Shown in pieces: positions 10,729 through 23,940 of a stretch of 64,000 nucleotides of DNA. Both the position numbers and the translations under genes were made by a program. The notes beneath the pieces were generated by a model. That model was not told where the DNA came from. It ran no database searches and saw only the letters and a program-made list of their open reading frames with translations. Origin of the DNA: Welwitschia mirabilis (taxonomy: Eukaryota > Gnetophyta > Gnetopsida > Welwitschiales); assembly GCA_051453625.1 (NCBI GenBank), contig JBOZIK010000001.1, positions 198,199,424-198,263,423 on the forward strand. Reading direction: 5' to 3'. Numbering within the stretch: the first letter of the stretch is position 1; every line of letters starts with the position of its first letter.

Positions 10729-12203
10729 TGTTGTGTTAACAAATTTTATATATTTGATAGGGTATTTTGAGTAGTTTATAAGACATTACATAGGTTTATG
10801 CTAAGTTTCAATAATAATGGAGAGCTAAGGTAAATATCATGAAAACATGTAATATTCATTACATTTGATAGCATTTAAAACAAATTGCAATACTTTCTAT
10901 CGGAAGTAGAAATCCTATAATCAAATAGGCTAATATGATACAAGAAATATTTTTATAAAGTCCATCATTCATTTTATCATTTGGACAATTGTACAGATGA
11001 TAGAAGAACTTATGCTGACTAGGATGCTTACTAAACTTATCTGGTACCTATTGTAAATCCTGTAAAATATGGCATCATCTCATGTGATCTCCAGACAATT
11101 AATAAGATGATATCTAAAAATAATATTTCACCAAACTTCACTAAAATTTTGCTATGTATCATGCAGCTTCTTGCGTAAATGTTAGGGTTTTACTGTGTTT
11201 GTTAGTATTTGGTTTTTTTTCAAGTCTTTATTTGTAATAAATACCTCCTTTACACTCGACTCTATCTTGATGTTCTTTAGCACTAGAAATTCTCATGATA
11301 GGAAGCTGAAGGGTAGGATATCCATTCTTTGTTATTGTAGAGAGACATCTTCCTTGGTATTGAACTATGTATCCTTCATTGAGGTGCTTCTACTTTGTAA
11401 CATAGGTATTGATTTGAATATAATTAAAAATCTATTTTCCTTTTTATATCTTTTGTTATGTGCATCTTCCTTATGGTTTATATTGCTTATGATTTCGTGA
11501 AATCTTCAACTATGATNNNNNNNNNNNNNNNNNNNNNNNNNNNNNNNNNNNNNNNNNNNNNNNNNNNNNNNNNNNNNNNNNNNNNNNNNNNNNNNNNNNN
11601 NNNNNNNNNNNNNNNNATTGATTTGAATATAATTAAAAATCTATTTTCCTTTTTATATCTTTTGTTATGTGAATCTTCCTTATGGTTTATATTGCTTATG
11701 ATTCTGTGACAACTTCATTTGTGATATATATCACAAGGGCAATCTTTGTTAAGATTGATATTGGTAGTTTAGGTACATTGAATTTCATTTTCTAAATTAA
11801 CTTTACATTGTTTTCATATTTTATTTTATGCACCTAATAGCTTAGGTTGGTCTTCATCTGGTGACATCTTTCCTTACTTAATCTAGATTATATAGGATTG
11901 ATCTTCATGACAAGTTGATTGGGTAATTGAATAGATATTGTATTTAGATCACTTTTGCATCTCATTTACATGGTGTGTTTAGTTGCATTTGTTCACTTTG
12001 CATTGTTATTTTGTTCTACTTAGGAAGTACATTAATATTTTATTTGAAATCAATTCTTTTTCTTCTCGTCTATGCCTTTAATTGAATTATGACATTTAGG
12101 TCTACTTCATCTATACTAGTGTGTTGTATTTATGCATATATTTGTGATTGATAGGATTTGACTAAGGATGTAGTAATTACATAAATATGCACTACGATAA
12201 ACA
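10729..12203 (+). mobile_element. 3' LTR of gypsy copy A1
   Basis: It starts TGTTGTGTTAAC after the polypurine tract and ends ACTACGATAAACA, matching the ends of the A2 LTRs (TGCTGCAATGCC / CACACCATAACA). Near the right end CTATACTAGTGTG is shared with A2 (near 18595). It holds a 100-N gap (11517-11616) with about 100 bases repeated on both sides, so its true length is uncertain, about 1.3 kb. Divergence from A2 is high. Confidence 0.7.
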
Positions 12204-14640
12204 TATGAATAACAATGATAAGTTGAATGAGCTTGTGTAAAGAAGACATTGACATATAAGTAACTAGTAATAACAGTATTTAATAAGAAGTTATAAAGGC
12301 TTGTGTAAAAAGTAAAATTGATGTGTAAATAATAAAAGGAATCTTATTTATGACTCATACAACTAATTAGGGTGAATAATTTTCTTACTTTAATTAGTAA
12401 GATTAATTACATGCTTCATTTCCTCTTGCTAGTTCCTTTTTAATTCTTTATAGGCTTATAATTAATCCAAAACATATCTAAAATGCATTAGAAGAATAAT
12501 TGCACCAATTTCAAAATTGTCATATGACATAATAAGACAAATAATATTTTATGCATAAAGTACTTCTACAAATATCAATAAGGATAAAACTCATAGTAGA
12601 ATAAATTCTACTAATCTATCCTTTTTGGTTTATGGATAAGAGTGCATATCCTTATTCACATGTTTACACTCCTCATGATCCATCACATCAACAACATAAA
12701 TCATAAGAAAGGAATTCTATAATTAAATTTTAAAAAAATATCATAATGAAACATAAGAAAGTTTCATAATTAAATATAAGAAAATGTCATAATTGGATGT
12801 TAGAAATTGTCATAGTTGAACATAGTCCTCTTCCATTTAATATATTTTCTTACTTATTATTCTTTCACTTTTACCAAGTAATTTTAGTTTCTTTTTTGAT
12901 TTGAATAAGGCATATGGATAAATGATTAAAATAAATATATCATGTATCATTTTTTTAGACATTTGATTATTATTTTACACCTACATATGAGTTTTTAAAT
13001 TTAACTATTTAACCATTTTGATGACTTACTTAATCATTAATAGGTTTATTTAGTATTAAAATTTTTATAATTATCATTATTATTTAGAATAATAAAATTA
13101 CCCAAAACTGAGATTAATTAATTAAGTAACCTTATGAGCATCTATAAATTAAAATAAATGTTTGGCATAAGAAATTTAATACGTTATTAATTATAAGGAT
13201 AGACATTAATCTTCATTTTCAAAAAAGGATTTTAATTAAAATTAATGCCAAAATGTATTACATAATTTAGAGACTTATAATCATGTCATTATGGNNNNNN
13301 NNNNNNNNNNNNNNNNNNNNNNNNNNNNNNNNNNNNNNNNNNNNNNNNNNNNNNNNNNNNNNNNNNNNNNNNNNNNNNNNNNNNNNNNNNNNNNAAATTC
13401 TTATAATTATCATTATTATTTAAAATAATAAAATTACCCAAAACTAAGATTAATTAATTAAGTAACCTTATGAGCATCTATGAATTAAAATAAATGTTTG
13501 GCATAAGAAATTTAATACGTTATTAATTATAAGGATAGACATTAATCTTCATTTTAAAAAAAGGATTTTAATTAAAATTAATGCCAAAATGTATTACATA
13601 ATTTATAGACTTATAATCATGTCATTATGGTAATTAATTAAATATTATAAAATGTGAAATATAATAATAATAGATCAACACTTATTTCAAGGTTTATTAA
13701 GGTGCTTGTCTCTGATTGTAATAGATCTTGTTAGGCAATCAATGTCTTTATACTTTAGAGGAATTTGATTTTGTATTATTGTGATAGTTTTTTAAGATAG
13801 AAAGATTTTTTTTTTTTTTTTTTGTTGTAATAACATGCATCCTCTTCATGACTATGCACATGTCCTTAAGAAATTTTCAATAAAAGGGAACTTGTTTAAT
13901 AGATTCTAAAAGCAGCATGTTAATTTTAACTCCCTTAAAAATCTCTAAGACCTCTAGATGTTTTTTGATAATATTCTATTTTCTCAATTGTTATATAAAT
14001 ATTAGAAGTCATTAGTAAATGGACATAAAATTTTCTAGTTCCTCAACTATTTCATTTTTCTTAGTGTTTGGCATGGATCTTGGCTCCTCAGCAATTTGGT
14101 TTTGCTCAGGTTAGTGGTTTATCTTTTTTCCATAGCCTTAGTTTCTTTCATGTGATTAAGCTCTATTTTTTTTATGATTTTAATTCCTTTAGATTTGATT
14201 GTGGAATTATTGGAATTTTTTAAAGCTCTCTATGATTTGAAGAAGAGATCATATGGATGATGATTTATTCAAGTTGTTAAAGGTTTGTTTAAGTTTTTAA
14301 TTTGTTTACATTTTTAATTCTATGAACTTCTTAAATGTATTATCCAAGGGGGTTGATGAAGTAAGTTAGTGGTTTGATAAGGAATATTGGTTTAGATGGT
14401 ATTGATTTAAAGGAGAAGGATGAAAATATGATAGAAAATAGTTTCTTGGTTAATTACTATAAGCTTAAGTATTATCCTATTTTCAAGAAAAGTTAGTATG
14501 ATTCCTCCATCCACAGTTATTGATGTTTAAGTAAAGATCATTTTTATGATTTTGCTAATTGTATTCTATGGTGTTTACTTATTCATTAACTATGTTTTAG
14601 AAAATAGATATTGAGGGATACTCAATTATTTTATGGGATT
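12204..14640. other. AT-rich stretch without recognisable genes
   Basis: No domain was found. A block of about 238 bases before the 100-N gap (about 13056-13294) is repeated after it (13395-13632) almost unchanged, including AAAATTACCCAAAACT and AATACGTTATTAATTATAAG. By position this may be the distal (pol to 3' LTR) part of the minus-strand B' element or foreign to it. Confidence 0.4.
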
Positions 14641-14879
14641 TTATGTGGTCGAGCTTGTAGGTTAAGGTTTTAGATAAGGGATTTTTCTCTTCTTGAAAGC
14701 TTGTATATTCAATTACTAACATTAAAGTTATCTGGTAATCTAAAAATACTTGTTGATCTAATTGAATGTTAGGAACTATATGGTTTAATAGGTTTTTCCT
14801 AATTTTTAGTCTTTCATCTATAGATTCAAAATAGTCCTAAACTTCATCTAATGCAAAACCTAGAAAACTACCCCTACTT

Positions 14880-15300
14880 ATCATTCCAATTAATTACCTA
14901 TTATTTGAAAATAGACCATTTTAGAAAAGCTAACAATCCTACCTAGTTAAAATCCATGTTGTGAAAAATTTTGTTAAAAAACTTAAATCTTTCTAATGTT
15001 TGTGAGAATGTTTTATGATCTTTTTGTTGGTAATTCATAATTTCTCACCTAAGGACATTAGTTTTATAACTTGGGAAAATTTTTGAGATGAAGGCTTTGT
15101 TTAGGTTAGTGTAAGTTCTAATGGAGAGAGGTTTAAAGGTGTACAACCATTTTTCAGTTCTTCCTTGAGGAATAACAGGAAAAAAATCAATTTAAGGGCA
15201 TCCATGACCTTGGGAAATTAAGGTAAGATCGATAACATCCATTCAAAATCTCTTAAGTGTACGAATGAGTCTTCTAATTTTAATCCATTAAAGTGAGAGA
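14880..15300 (-). pseudogene. Ty3/gypsy gag (B' element), decayed
   Basis: On the minus strand from about 15295 downward the frames read HFNGLKLEDSFVHLRDFEWM, MDALKLIFFPVIPQGRTEKW, IRTYTNLNKAFISKIFPSYK and MNYQQKDHKTFSQTLERFKF. This is the capsid-domain pattern of plant Athila/Tat gag (Retrotrans_gag). In that family the pattern is F-x-G-x-x-x-E-D-P...HL-x-x-F, then LRLFPFSLRDRAKxWL, W-x-x-L-x-x-x-F-L-x-K-F-F-P and E-x-LYEAWERFK. Several stops and shifts interrupt it. Its orientation and position, about 1.2 kb downstream of the minus-strand primer site at 16471-16489, make it the gag of B'. No pol was recognised further down. Confidence 0.75.
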
Positions 15301-16470
15301 GTAACTAGATAGTAGATGGCTTAAAATCTAATCTACATGCTATTTAAGGTTGCATTATGAAGATGGAGTTCCTAGGCATTGAGGTTGTAGGTAATATTTA
15401 AGGATTTGCCTAAGGAAACTGTTGTTAAGATAATTAAACTAGTTTTACAATACATACTGAGTTGGGATTTGAGCTTTTTACAAGCTTAGGAAATGATCTT
15501 GTAGGTTTTCCAATAATTCTTTATTTAAAAATGATATGTTGTTAATGTAATTAAGGTTTTAAAAGATAGATTGGATATTTAGATTGGGTTTTTGAGGTTG
15601 TTTTTATTCATGCAATTCTTCGTGGGATTTATTTCTCAAAGAAGATTTCTTTTAATTGTTACTACTGGTACTAGGATTTATGTTATCATTAGACAAAATT
15701 CTAATCAATTGTTATAAATTTTTATGTGTCCAATGCATGCAAAACAAAACAAATTTTTTAGAGATCCCAAGAGAAGAATGGATTTTAAAGGGTTAATCAA
15801 GGTCTCAGACCAAGTTGAAGACTTTAAATTATAGGAAAGCTACTGGTGATAGTTAGGAATGGTGGCAATGTTGATTATTTGGAATTTCATAGTTTAATGA
15901 AAAATAATATTTATCATAATGCTACATAAAATAGTTTGGGTTACAAGGTTAAAAAAATAAATTTAAAAAATTCAAGCAATAGAAACTTTGAAAAATAGAT
16001 CCTAAAAAAACCCTAAATATTTTTCTTTTTAAACATTTTTATAACAAAAAAATTACATAGAAAAATTAAAAGTAACTACTAAAATTTAGAGTGCAGAATA
16101 AAAACAAAATAAAAGCTAAGTTCTTATTGGTTTTTGATGTCTACATTTTTTAACCTTTTGTGGGTTGTAAACCTATATAAAATTCATCACACTTATAACC
16201 ACAAAGATTTGATATGAAATATATTTAAGTTAGAGTAAAAATTTAATATAACACAAAAAAGAACTAGTTTAGATATTAATAAAGATAGACTAGTGGCCAT
16301 CATTGAAAAGTATGAAAATGAAAAGACATTCTGAAAATAAAAGTGAACCACTTTGAGTAATACTAATACTAACTAGCACCAACTAATGAAAGTGTAAGAG
16401 AACTTAAAACTAAACTGAACATGTAATAAAGAAAGGGATCATGTGTCTTCTACAAAGATACCATTCCATT
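15301..16470 (-). other. Leader and gag N-terminal region of B'
   Basis: The stretch lies between the B' primer site and the recognisable gag on the minus strand. No clear frame or domain was seen. This length is usual for the leader plus matrix part of Athila-like elements. Confidence 0.4.
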
Positions 16471-16489
16471 ATCCCTAGTAGTGATACTA
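16471..16489 (-). other. tRNA-Asp primer-binding site of B', decayed
   Basis: The minus-strand reading TAGTATCACTACTAGGGAT aligns without gaps to the tRNA-Asp primer site of Athila/Tat elements, TGGCGCCGTTGCCGGGGAT. All the differences are transitions, nearly all G to A or C to T, the pattern left by deamination of methylated cytosines. Confidence 0.65.
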
Positions 16490-16494
16490 AAAAG

Positions 16495-17228
16495 ATTTTC
16501 ATGTCCTACTTTTGTAAATATTTAATGAAGACTCACGTTATAGTAAAGTCCCAGTGTCATTCTTTTCGAAGGAATAAATCAAGGTAGAAAAATAAATAGT
16601 GATGATACAAACTTGTCTACCTTAAAAGAATTTAAAACAAATTAAAATTAAGATTAAGATGAATGAATTTTTATGGTGAAAATAGGAAAACAAACTAACT
16701 TCAAAGAACAGACCTAGATCATCTAATTGCAAGGTTTTCATTTCAATAATATACTATAAATTCCTAAATAAATATTAAAGTTTTAAGTTGCAATGGCTCT
16801 GATCATGGTGAAATAATCTCATTCATCATATAAGTAGTGGTAAATTTCTTAGTTAGTTTAGTCCTTCATAGCTTAATGCGAGCATGGAAAGTAGGAAAAG
16901 ACAAGATGATTATAACCAAGAAGTAATCTAAATAAACTCACTTACCAAATATAGATATGTAACAATATGTATCCTTATTTAAGCATTAAAAATACAATAT
17001 TGATTACAACTCAAAATTAAGGATAAAGATCTACTTCTATTTTATGAAAGAGAAGGAATTATATTACATTAAAGAAAGAAACCTAAACTAATATAGACTC
17101 ATCAAGCTAGCTTGCTTCCAAAAGGAAATATTAGAAAGACATGATCATGACTTATGCTCAAATGGTTATAATGATTTCACTAATCAAATATTATTACAAA
17201 TAAAGGCCCTTGACTCTTTTTATAGATG
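16495..17228 (-). mobile_element. 5' LTR of B', part next to the primer site
   Basis: It starts beside the primer site with a block resembling the B-family LTR end at 36661 and contains the B landmark TTCATAGCTTAATG...GAAAGTAGGAA (near 16870). It is interrupted at 17228 by element A2 and resumes at 26005. Joined, the two parts give about 1.17 kb, close to the 1.25 kb of the B LTR at 31275-32523. Confidence 0.65.
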
Positions 17229-17469
17229 TGCTGCAATGCCAATTGGTAGGAATATGATGGTGTATTTGGAGTACTTTTTCAAGACATCTATATAGGATTA
17301 AATGAAATTCTACTAATTATGGAGAGATGCTAAGATGATCATAGAAGCATGTAATTCTTGGTATATTTGGAGGTATTTCAAGCATGTTCTGATACTTAGC
17401 ATATTGAAGGCAGACTAATGGCAAAGAAGGTTGATTTACTCTACTTAAGAAGCTTGGGAGAGGTGATGT

Positions 17470-17830
17470 TCCCATTATCATCCCCACAACAGTTAAGACA
17501 ACAGCACTCCTACATATTAAGATAATAACACATGTAATACATGCATGCTGAACCAGAATGGAACATAAAGCGTCATCCCCCATGTTATCCAGATGACATA
17601 CGGGATGACGAACTACTGATATGAATAGAAGCACATGCTATAGGGTTGACAAGTGAGGCATGGAGACATGTCAGGGTATCATCTCCTATGTTGTTTCCAT
17701 AACATTCAGGATGATGACCCTCACATGGGTAAAAGTTGCAGGGCTGATAGTGGGGCATGGGGACATGTGATACATAGTGACGTCCCCTATGTCATCCCAA
17801 TGATAAGAAGGATGATAGATATTTTTGCAT
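17470..17830 (+). repeat. U3 tandem repeats with TCATCCCC...GGATGA hairpins
   Basis: Four units spaced about 100 bases contain (T)CATCCCC-TATGT-CAT followed 15-25 bases later by GGATGA(T/C). The clearest are at 17570-17610, 17679-17717 and 17783-17819. Units 3 and 4 also share GGGGCATGGxGACATGT. The 3' LTR has counterparts at 24805-25150. Tandem U3 repeats usually serve as enhancers or as silencing targets; here that is inference. Confidence 0.7.
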
Positions 17831-17935
17831 GTTCTAAAATAAATATCTTTGTAAATGGGGTTAAGTAACCCATGTGGGCTGTTAGGGTTTTCTTTCTGAC
17901 TTCTAGGGTTTTTCTTTTAGAAGTTTAATGCAAAA

Positions 17936-17946
17936 CTATAAATACC
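17936..17946 (+). promoter_or_regulatory. TATA box of the A2 5' LTR
   Basis: CTATAAATACC lies 707 b from the LTR start and is conserved at 25274-25284 (700 b from the start) in the 3' LTR, marking the U3 promoter. Confidence 0.7.
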
Positions 17947-18683
17947 TTTATCATCCTTCACTTCCAAACCATATTTTGTACCCAATACTTGTGATGAAGG
18001 ATTAAAGGATAAGAGGTCCATCTAGTGCTACAAAAAGGAGTCTCCTTGGTGTTAGGCTGAGTCTCTTTCACTAAGGTGCTATTATTCTTATTATAAGTGG
18101 ATGTAATATTCTTGAATACTCTTTTGAGTTAATACAATTTCTTCTTTTCATTCTAATTCTATAAATGTCCCTTATGATTTAAGTTGGTCATAGCTAAGTA
18201 ACAATTCTGTGATTTGCTTAGATCATAAGAGCAACCTTTATTAAGATTGACCTTAGTTAGTAGTAGATTTGCTATTCCATTTTAATTCCATATTACATAT
18301 TCGTATTTGATAGATCTCATAGTTTATGTTGGTTAAGAACTAGTTGAATGCTCTTATTAATTGATATAAATTATAAAGAAGGTAATTCTTATAACAAAAG
18401 GACTAGGACCTAAGTAGAATTCATTTCCATTCCATTCACTGCATTTCATATTCATTCATCTTCTATTACATTTACTTGTTTATTTTCTTCCAGTTTTTAT
18501 AAAATAAAAGACTAAAAAAATACCTTTGGAAATCAAATATCTAACTCTAAGCCTAGTTCCTTTATTGAATTACGACATTCAGGTGAACTCCCATCTATAC
18601 TAGTGTGTGTTTACTGTAAGTTATTTGATCTACAGGTTTACCTGAAGTACTTCAGGATTGGATAAATTCACACCATAACATTT

Positions 18684-18701
18684 TGATACCATTGCCAGGG
18701 A
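18684..18701 (+). other. tRNA-Asp primer-binding site of A2
   Basis: TGATACCATTGCCAGGGA follows the LTR end by three bases. Against the intact site TGGCGCCGTTGCCGGGGA it has five differences, all G to A or C to T. tRNA-Asp priming is typical of Athila/Tat gypsy elements. Confidence 0.8.
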
Positions 18702-19855
18702 AGGCTATAAGGAGCTAAGAGAATTATCACTAACTAGATAAGTGCCTTATATCTTCTATTTAGATTATTTATTTTGAACTAGTATTGTATTTTAGCTTAG
18801 TTAAAGTATGTTTATTTCTGTAAAATTGTATTTTTTATTATTTTTTAGGAACCCGGTCATTCTCTATATCGTCCTAATGACATAGGGTACAATAGTTCTA
18901 AAATTTAAAATTTTAGCAAATTTTCTATTGCTTATAGTTTAATAATAAAGACTGTCATCCACACAACATCCTAGATGACAAGCTTGCCTTACTGAGTTTT
19001 GGTAATCTTTCCTTCTGAGTTTTTTTAGTTCAGGTTTTGATGATCATCATCTCCCCTATCGTTTACACGACAAGGTGATGATAACACTTGTATGTGATTT
19101 TGGTTTTTATTTACTGTCTGTGCATGCAAGGATATAAGAATTCTAGTATCAAGATGAAATATCAACCAGCAAGGAACTAGACTAATAAAAACATCATAAA
19201 AGAATTATTCGACTTCAAAATGAAAAATCCAGGTATGCACAACACAAGTACTCAAATTTCAGGATTTTTCTTTTTTAGAATCAAATTTTTTATCTCTTTG
19301 TAGTTATTTTATTAGTAGTTAAAGAAATCACAATTCCACATCTTTTGAGTCTTAAGAAACAATAATTTCAAGTGATGAAACATCCAAGAGAGAGAAACTT
19401 GATCTTCATTGTGTACTTATCTTCTTTACCATATTGAATTAAAACTCTCTTATTCCATTTTTTCACTTACTTCAATGAATAATAATAGAATAACTATTGT
19501 AGAACTTCTTTCTGAAAGGAAAAGAAACTTATAAAATGATGAGGATATTAATAATAAAATACTTCGAGAATTTTTTTCTCAAAAATGGAGACCATCACAA
19601 AATAATGTTGAGAATAGGAATTGATCCTCTTCCTCTTTTCAATCTTATTATTATAGACCCTCTCCTTTTCAAGCCTCATATATATATATATGATGATAAA
19701 GATTTTTCATATTTTAGGAACTCTACCTCATTTAGACAAACTCTTTTCAATTATTTTTATTAATCCCAACCATCTCCCATGCATAACTATGAAAAAGAAC
19801 CATCTTTCATGACCTACTACAAGGAATAAAATAATCTAATACAAGCAGTAATTGA
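18702..19855 (+). other. Leader region of A2
   Basis: Untranslated leader with no recognisable domain. Two further CATCC...GGATG/GATGAC hairpin-like motifs occur at 18953-18985 and 19043-19080, the same kind as in U3. Confidence 0.5.
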
Positions 19856-20692
19856 TGAAATGAAGAAAAGCCAAGAACATACCAATCAAAATCTAGAAAA
19901 ATTAGTTGAAATCTTGCAACAAAACCTATTGCGTATTTTTGGATCTTTCACAACACAACATCCTCACAACTATCCTACTTCGTTCTACCTTGAGGAAAAT
20001 GAAGAAAACTTAGAAACAAATGATGATGATTCTTGTTTTTAACTTAAAGATGAAATTTTTGATCAAACTTTAACATCCTACTCATTAGGAGATAAGCAAA
20101 AGGGAGATAATAATAATACAACTCAAACTTTCAATAATTGGGATGAAGATATTGAGATATTAGATTATATCCCTACTATTCATTTAATATTGTAGAACCA
20201 AGATGAGGAATCCAATCATAAGAAAACTAAAAACTTTTTAATCAATAGTAAAGATGATGCTCTTATCTCTCTTGATAATCTTTTTAATGAATTCAATTAT
20301 TTAGAGAATGAAAGTAATCTTCAATGAAAGAGGGAAGATATAGTCACAAATAATGATGAGAAAAGTGCAAAAACAATTCAATCAAATAATGACATGGATA
20401 CTAGTGAAGAAATTGAAATCAATAAAGGACCCATAGAGATTTATTTAAACTTCATAGAAAATAAACTTGTTCATTCTGCTCATATTTATACATTCTTTCC
20501 ATCTATGCCTTCATGTATAATTTTAAATCATATCCTTCCCTCCACTCCTTCTTCCACTTCTACTTCCACCTTTACATTACCTTATGACCTTGATAATGAT
20601 AACCTTTCTTCATCTCTTCCAATTACACCTTCATATGATTCTCAAGGCTATGTTCCTTTTCTTGATTCTTATAACATTCATTATTTCGAAAA
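19775..20692 (+). pseudogene. Coding-like remnant of A2, gag C-terminal linker type
   Basis: A chain of frames at 19775-20042 and 20394-20692 reads MHNYEKEPSFMTYY, then DEMKKSQEHTNQNLEKLVEI (coiled-coil-like), then very acidic and Ser/Thr/Pro-rich segments, and runs into the gap. A helical Gln/Asn-rich piece followed by an acidic tail is usual for the part between capsid and protease in Athila-like gag. A similar piece occurs on the minus strand in element B (about 35300-35900). No zinc knuckle or catalytic motif was seen. The family is a suggestion only. Confidence 0.35.
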
Positions 20693-21551
20693 NNNNNNNN
20701 NNNNNNNNNNNNNNNNNNNNNNNNNNNNNNNNNNNNNNNNNNNNNNNNNNNNNNNNNNNNNNNNNNNNNNNNNNNNNNNNNNNNNNNNNNNNNNNNNNNN
20801 NNNNNNNNNNNNNNNNNNNNNNNNNNNNNNNNNNNNNNNNNNNNNNNNNNNNNNNNNNNNNNNNNNNNNNNNNNNNNNNNNNNNNNNNNNNNNNNNNNNN
20901 NNNNNNNNNNNNNNNNNNNNNNNNNNNNNNNNNNNNNNNNNNNNNNNNNNNNNNNNNNNNNNNNNNNNNNNNNNNNNNNNNNNNNNNNNNNNNNNNNNNN
21001 NNNNNNNNNNNNNNNNNNNNNNNNNNNNNNNNNNNNNNNNNNNNNNNNNNNNNNNNNNNNNNNNNNNNNNNNNNNNNNNNNNNNNNNNNNNNNNNNNNNN
21101 NNNNNNNNNNNNNNNNNNNNNNNNNNNNNNNNNNNNNNNNNNNNNNNNNNNNNNNNNNNNNNNNNNNNNNNNNNNNNNNNNNNNNNNNNNNNNNNNNNNN
21201 NNNNNNNNNNNNNNNNNNNNNNNNNNNNNNNNNNNNNNNNNNNNNNNNNNNNNNNNNNNNNNNNNNNNNNNNNNNNNNNNNNNNNNNNNNNNNNNNNNNN
21301 NNNNNNNNNNNNNNNNNNNNNNNNNNNNNNNNNNNNNNNNNNNNNNNNNNNNNNNNNNNNNNNNNNNNNNNNNNNNNNNNNNNNNNNNNNNNNNNNNNNN
21401 NNNNNNNNNNNNNNNNNNNNNNNNNNNNNNNNNNNNNNNNNNNNNNNNNNNNNNNNNNNNNNNNNNNNNNNNNNNNNNNNNNNNNNNNNNNNNNNNNNNN
21501 NNNNNNNNNNNNNNNNNNNNNNNNNNNNNNNNNNNNNNNNNNNNNNNNNNN
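20693..21551. other. Sequence gap (859 N)
   Basis: Unknown bases inside A2. If the size is right there is too little room for a pol gene. Confidence 0.99.
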
Positions 21552-21769
21552 CATTTTAAATTATAAGATTGGCTTCATCCAATCTTCAGACATTCATATT
21601 TCTATGAACTTCATTTTGAAGGAAGATGCCCTAGTTTTTTTTTTTTTTTAATGGCATAAGTAATTAGTTATTTTAGCATGTTCTTCCTTATTATTTACTC
21701 CTTACTTTACTTATATCTTTATGAGTATTAGGTCATATGGAATCTATGTATCAAAAAAAAGAATGAAAG

Positions 21770-21806
<37 letters not shown>

Positions 21807-23589
21807 AAGGCCATGCTCTTTTATGTTACATCTCAAAACATGGCCTCCATGATGTCCTATCGCAAGCGCACTGGGGCAAATATTCCCAAGAGGGGCCTTT
21901 GGCAGTGCAATATGATAGCTATAAGAACTCCACTGAGGGATCAGTTGGCCATGTTGTGCAGGTCCTTACTCCTCTGACAGTGGTTATACTCCCCTCATCA
22001 TGATAACAATAAAAATGTAGTTGGGATATAAGATCAGTGGTGTCCTTGGTATCATCAGAGGCATTGCTTATTTTCTATATTCATTTTTTGTTTATTCATA
22101 CTACTTCCATATGATTACTTTACTTTTTTGGATTCTACTATTATTTTGAGATGATAACTTATAAGTTCCTCTTTTAAATAGCTTTTTATCTTATCATTCA
22201 TTGTTTGATAACATTATACATACTTGACATCATCAAATTATTGTTCATTCAAGTGGAACTTTATGAATTTTTACATTATGTCATGCATCCTTATCAGTTG
22301 ATTTTATGATTTCTTCCAATGGACTTTAATAGGGATGAATTTTGAGTAAGTAAGTAAATTTTCTTCAAGTTCCTAGTTGTCCATTTTCATTATGTTTTCT
22401 CTTAGTTATTTTGTTTGGGATTTTTCAAAATCATTATAGTATCTTCTTTCATATTATAATTAGTACTTGGTCATTTGGTAATCCTTTAGTTGTCTTTTTA
22501 TTTTTACTCATAAGTTTTATTTATAAAGGTTATCTTTCTTTTCAGCACTGTCAGTTGATGAATTTCTTTCACTTTGATTAATGTATTCCTTTTATTTTAT
22601 GCTAATGTTTTTTTCATTTTGCTTTTTAATTTTGCATACATCTACTTAGAGATTTTGAACACTCATAGATGTGGAACACATTAGAGGAAGACTTCTGAAG
22701 CATTGTTTTCTTCTACTTCATGTCTCATAAGCTTCTTTCACCATGGTCATGCTTTTCTAGACATTTCTTCATTTTTCACCCTATCTTTATTTTTTTTGCT
22801 ACTTTTTCACTACTTGCTTGCTATGAGACATCTTTTGGAATTTTTATAATCTATCTAAACAACTTATTTTAAACACTATCATCTCACATCTGTCATCCCC
22901 ATAATAGAGAGGATGATAGTCATCCTTTTCACTTTATACAATCCAGGATGTCTTGCTTTCCCTGTGGGGGGTAGGATAGCTCTCTGATCTTTCTCTTGAG
23001 ATATTAAGTAAAAATTTATCATTTTTAAATTTTAAGGGATCACTTTAAGCTTTTATGATACATATTTATGATGAGTTATTTGGATATCATTTTATGTTAC
23101 TTGAATACATTTTATACAATTCATTTAAGAGGAGTATAATATCACACTCACTGATTTTCCAGCATCTATGTTTCAGATCATTTAAAGAAAAAAGAATGCC
23201 ATATTTACTCTCATATTTTGTCCTTGTAGAAAACATTAATAAACATTTTGTACATTATTCTTTGAGATTATTACTACTTAAGCTTACGCATCAATTTCAG
23301 CATTACTTTCTCAATTGATGCATACACATTATCATTTTTCTGAACTATTTTGTTACATTCCATGACTTGTTTATGTGTATGGCATTTATTTGGTCTATTG
23401 TAATGTATTTAAGTAGGGGCTTATGACTACAACATTAATTGTATTAATGAATTTTTGTCATCTATTCCTGTATGATAAATAGAACTTAAATTCCATTTCT
23501 TTAGTTAATGATTATCTTAGTTAAATTAGCTCCCAATATAATTGATTACCTACTTTGTCAGGGACTAATAAGGCTAAGTAGAGGGGCTA
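21552..23589 (+). other. 3' non-coding region of A2 and first polypurine tract
   Basis: Homologous to 315-1640 of A1 over its first 1.3 kb. It contains an (AT)n run at 21775-21801 and another CATCCCC...GGATGA motif at 22885-22950. It ends in AAGTAGAGGGGCTA just before an LTR start at 23590. Confidence 0.7.
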
Positions 23590-23840
23590 TGTTGCAATGC
23601 TAATTTATAGGAATCTGACGGTATATTTAGAGTACTTTTGTAGGACATTCTTATAAGTTTAAATGCAATTCTGCTAACTATGGAGAGAGGATAATATGAT
23701 CATAGAAGCACATAATTATTAGCATATTTGAAGGTATTTCAATCATGTTCTGAAACTTAGAATATTAAAGGAAGAATAATGGTAAAGAAGGCTAATTTAC
23801 TCTACTTGAGAAGCTTGGAAGAGGTGTCATCCCCATTTTT
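23590..23840 (+). mobile_element. Truncated extra A-family LTR start
   Basis: TGTTGCAATGCTAATTTATAGG and the following 250 b match the starts of the LTRs at 17229 and 24574. It stops at a 100-N gap. The block 22995-23840 (end of the internal region plus LTR start) is repeated at 24001-24840 with roughly 20% divergence, so A2 has two 3' ends. Confidence 0.75.
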
Positions 23841-23940
23841 NNNNNNNNNNNNNNNNNNNNNNNNNNNNNNNNNNNNNNNNNNNNNNNNNNNNNNNNNNNN
23901 NNNNNNNNNNNNNNNNNNNNNNNNNNNNNNNNNNNNNNNN

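Larger units (their letters stand above)
17229..18680 (+). mobile_element. 5' LTR of A2
   Basis: It opens TGCTGCAATGCCAATTGG and closes CACACCATAACA. It carries an array of imperfect hairpin repeats in U3 (17470-17830) and a TATA box at 17936. The R/U5 part includes GATCATAAGAGCAACCTTTA and TCTATACTAGTGTG, which are conserved in all A LTRs. Confidence 0.85.

Noticed and set aside
17317-17868. Opposite-strand open frames of 105 and 71 codons in the A2 5' LTR
   Set aside because: They overlap the U3 hairpin repeats, are not conserved in the 3' LTR and have no family pattern.
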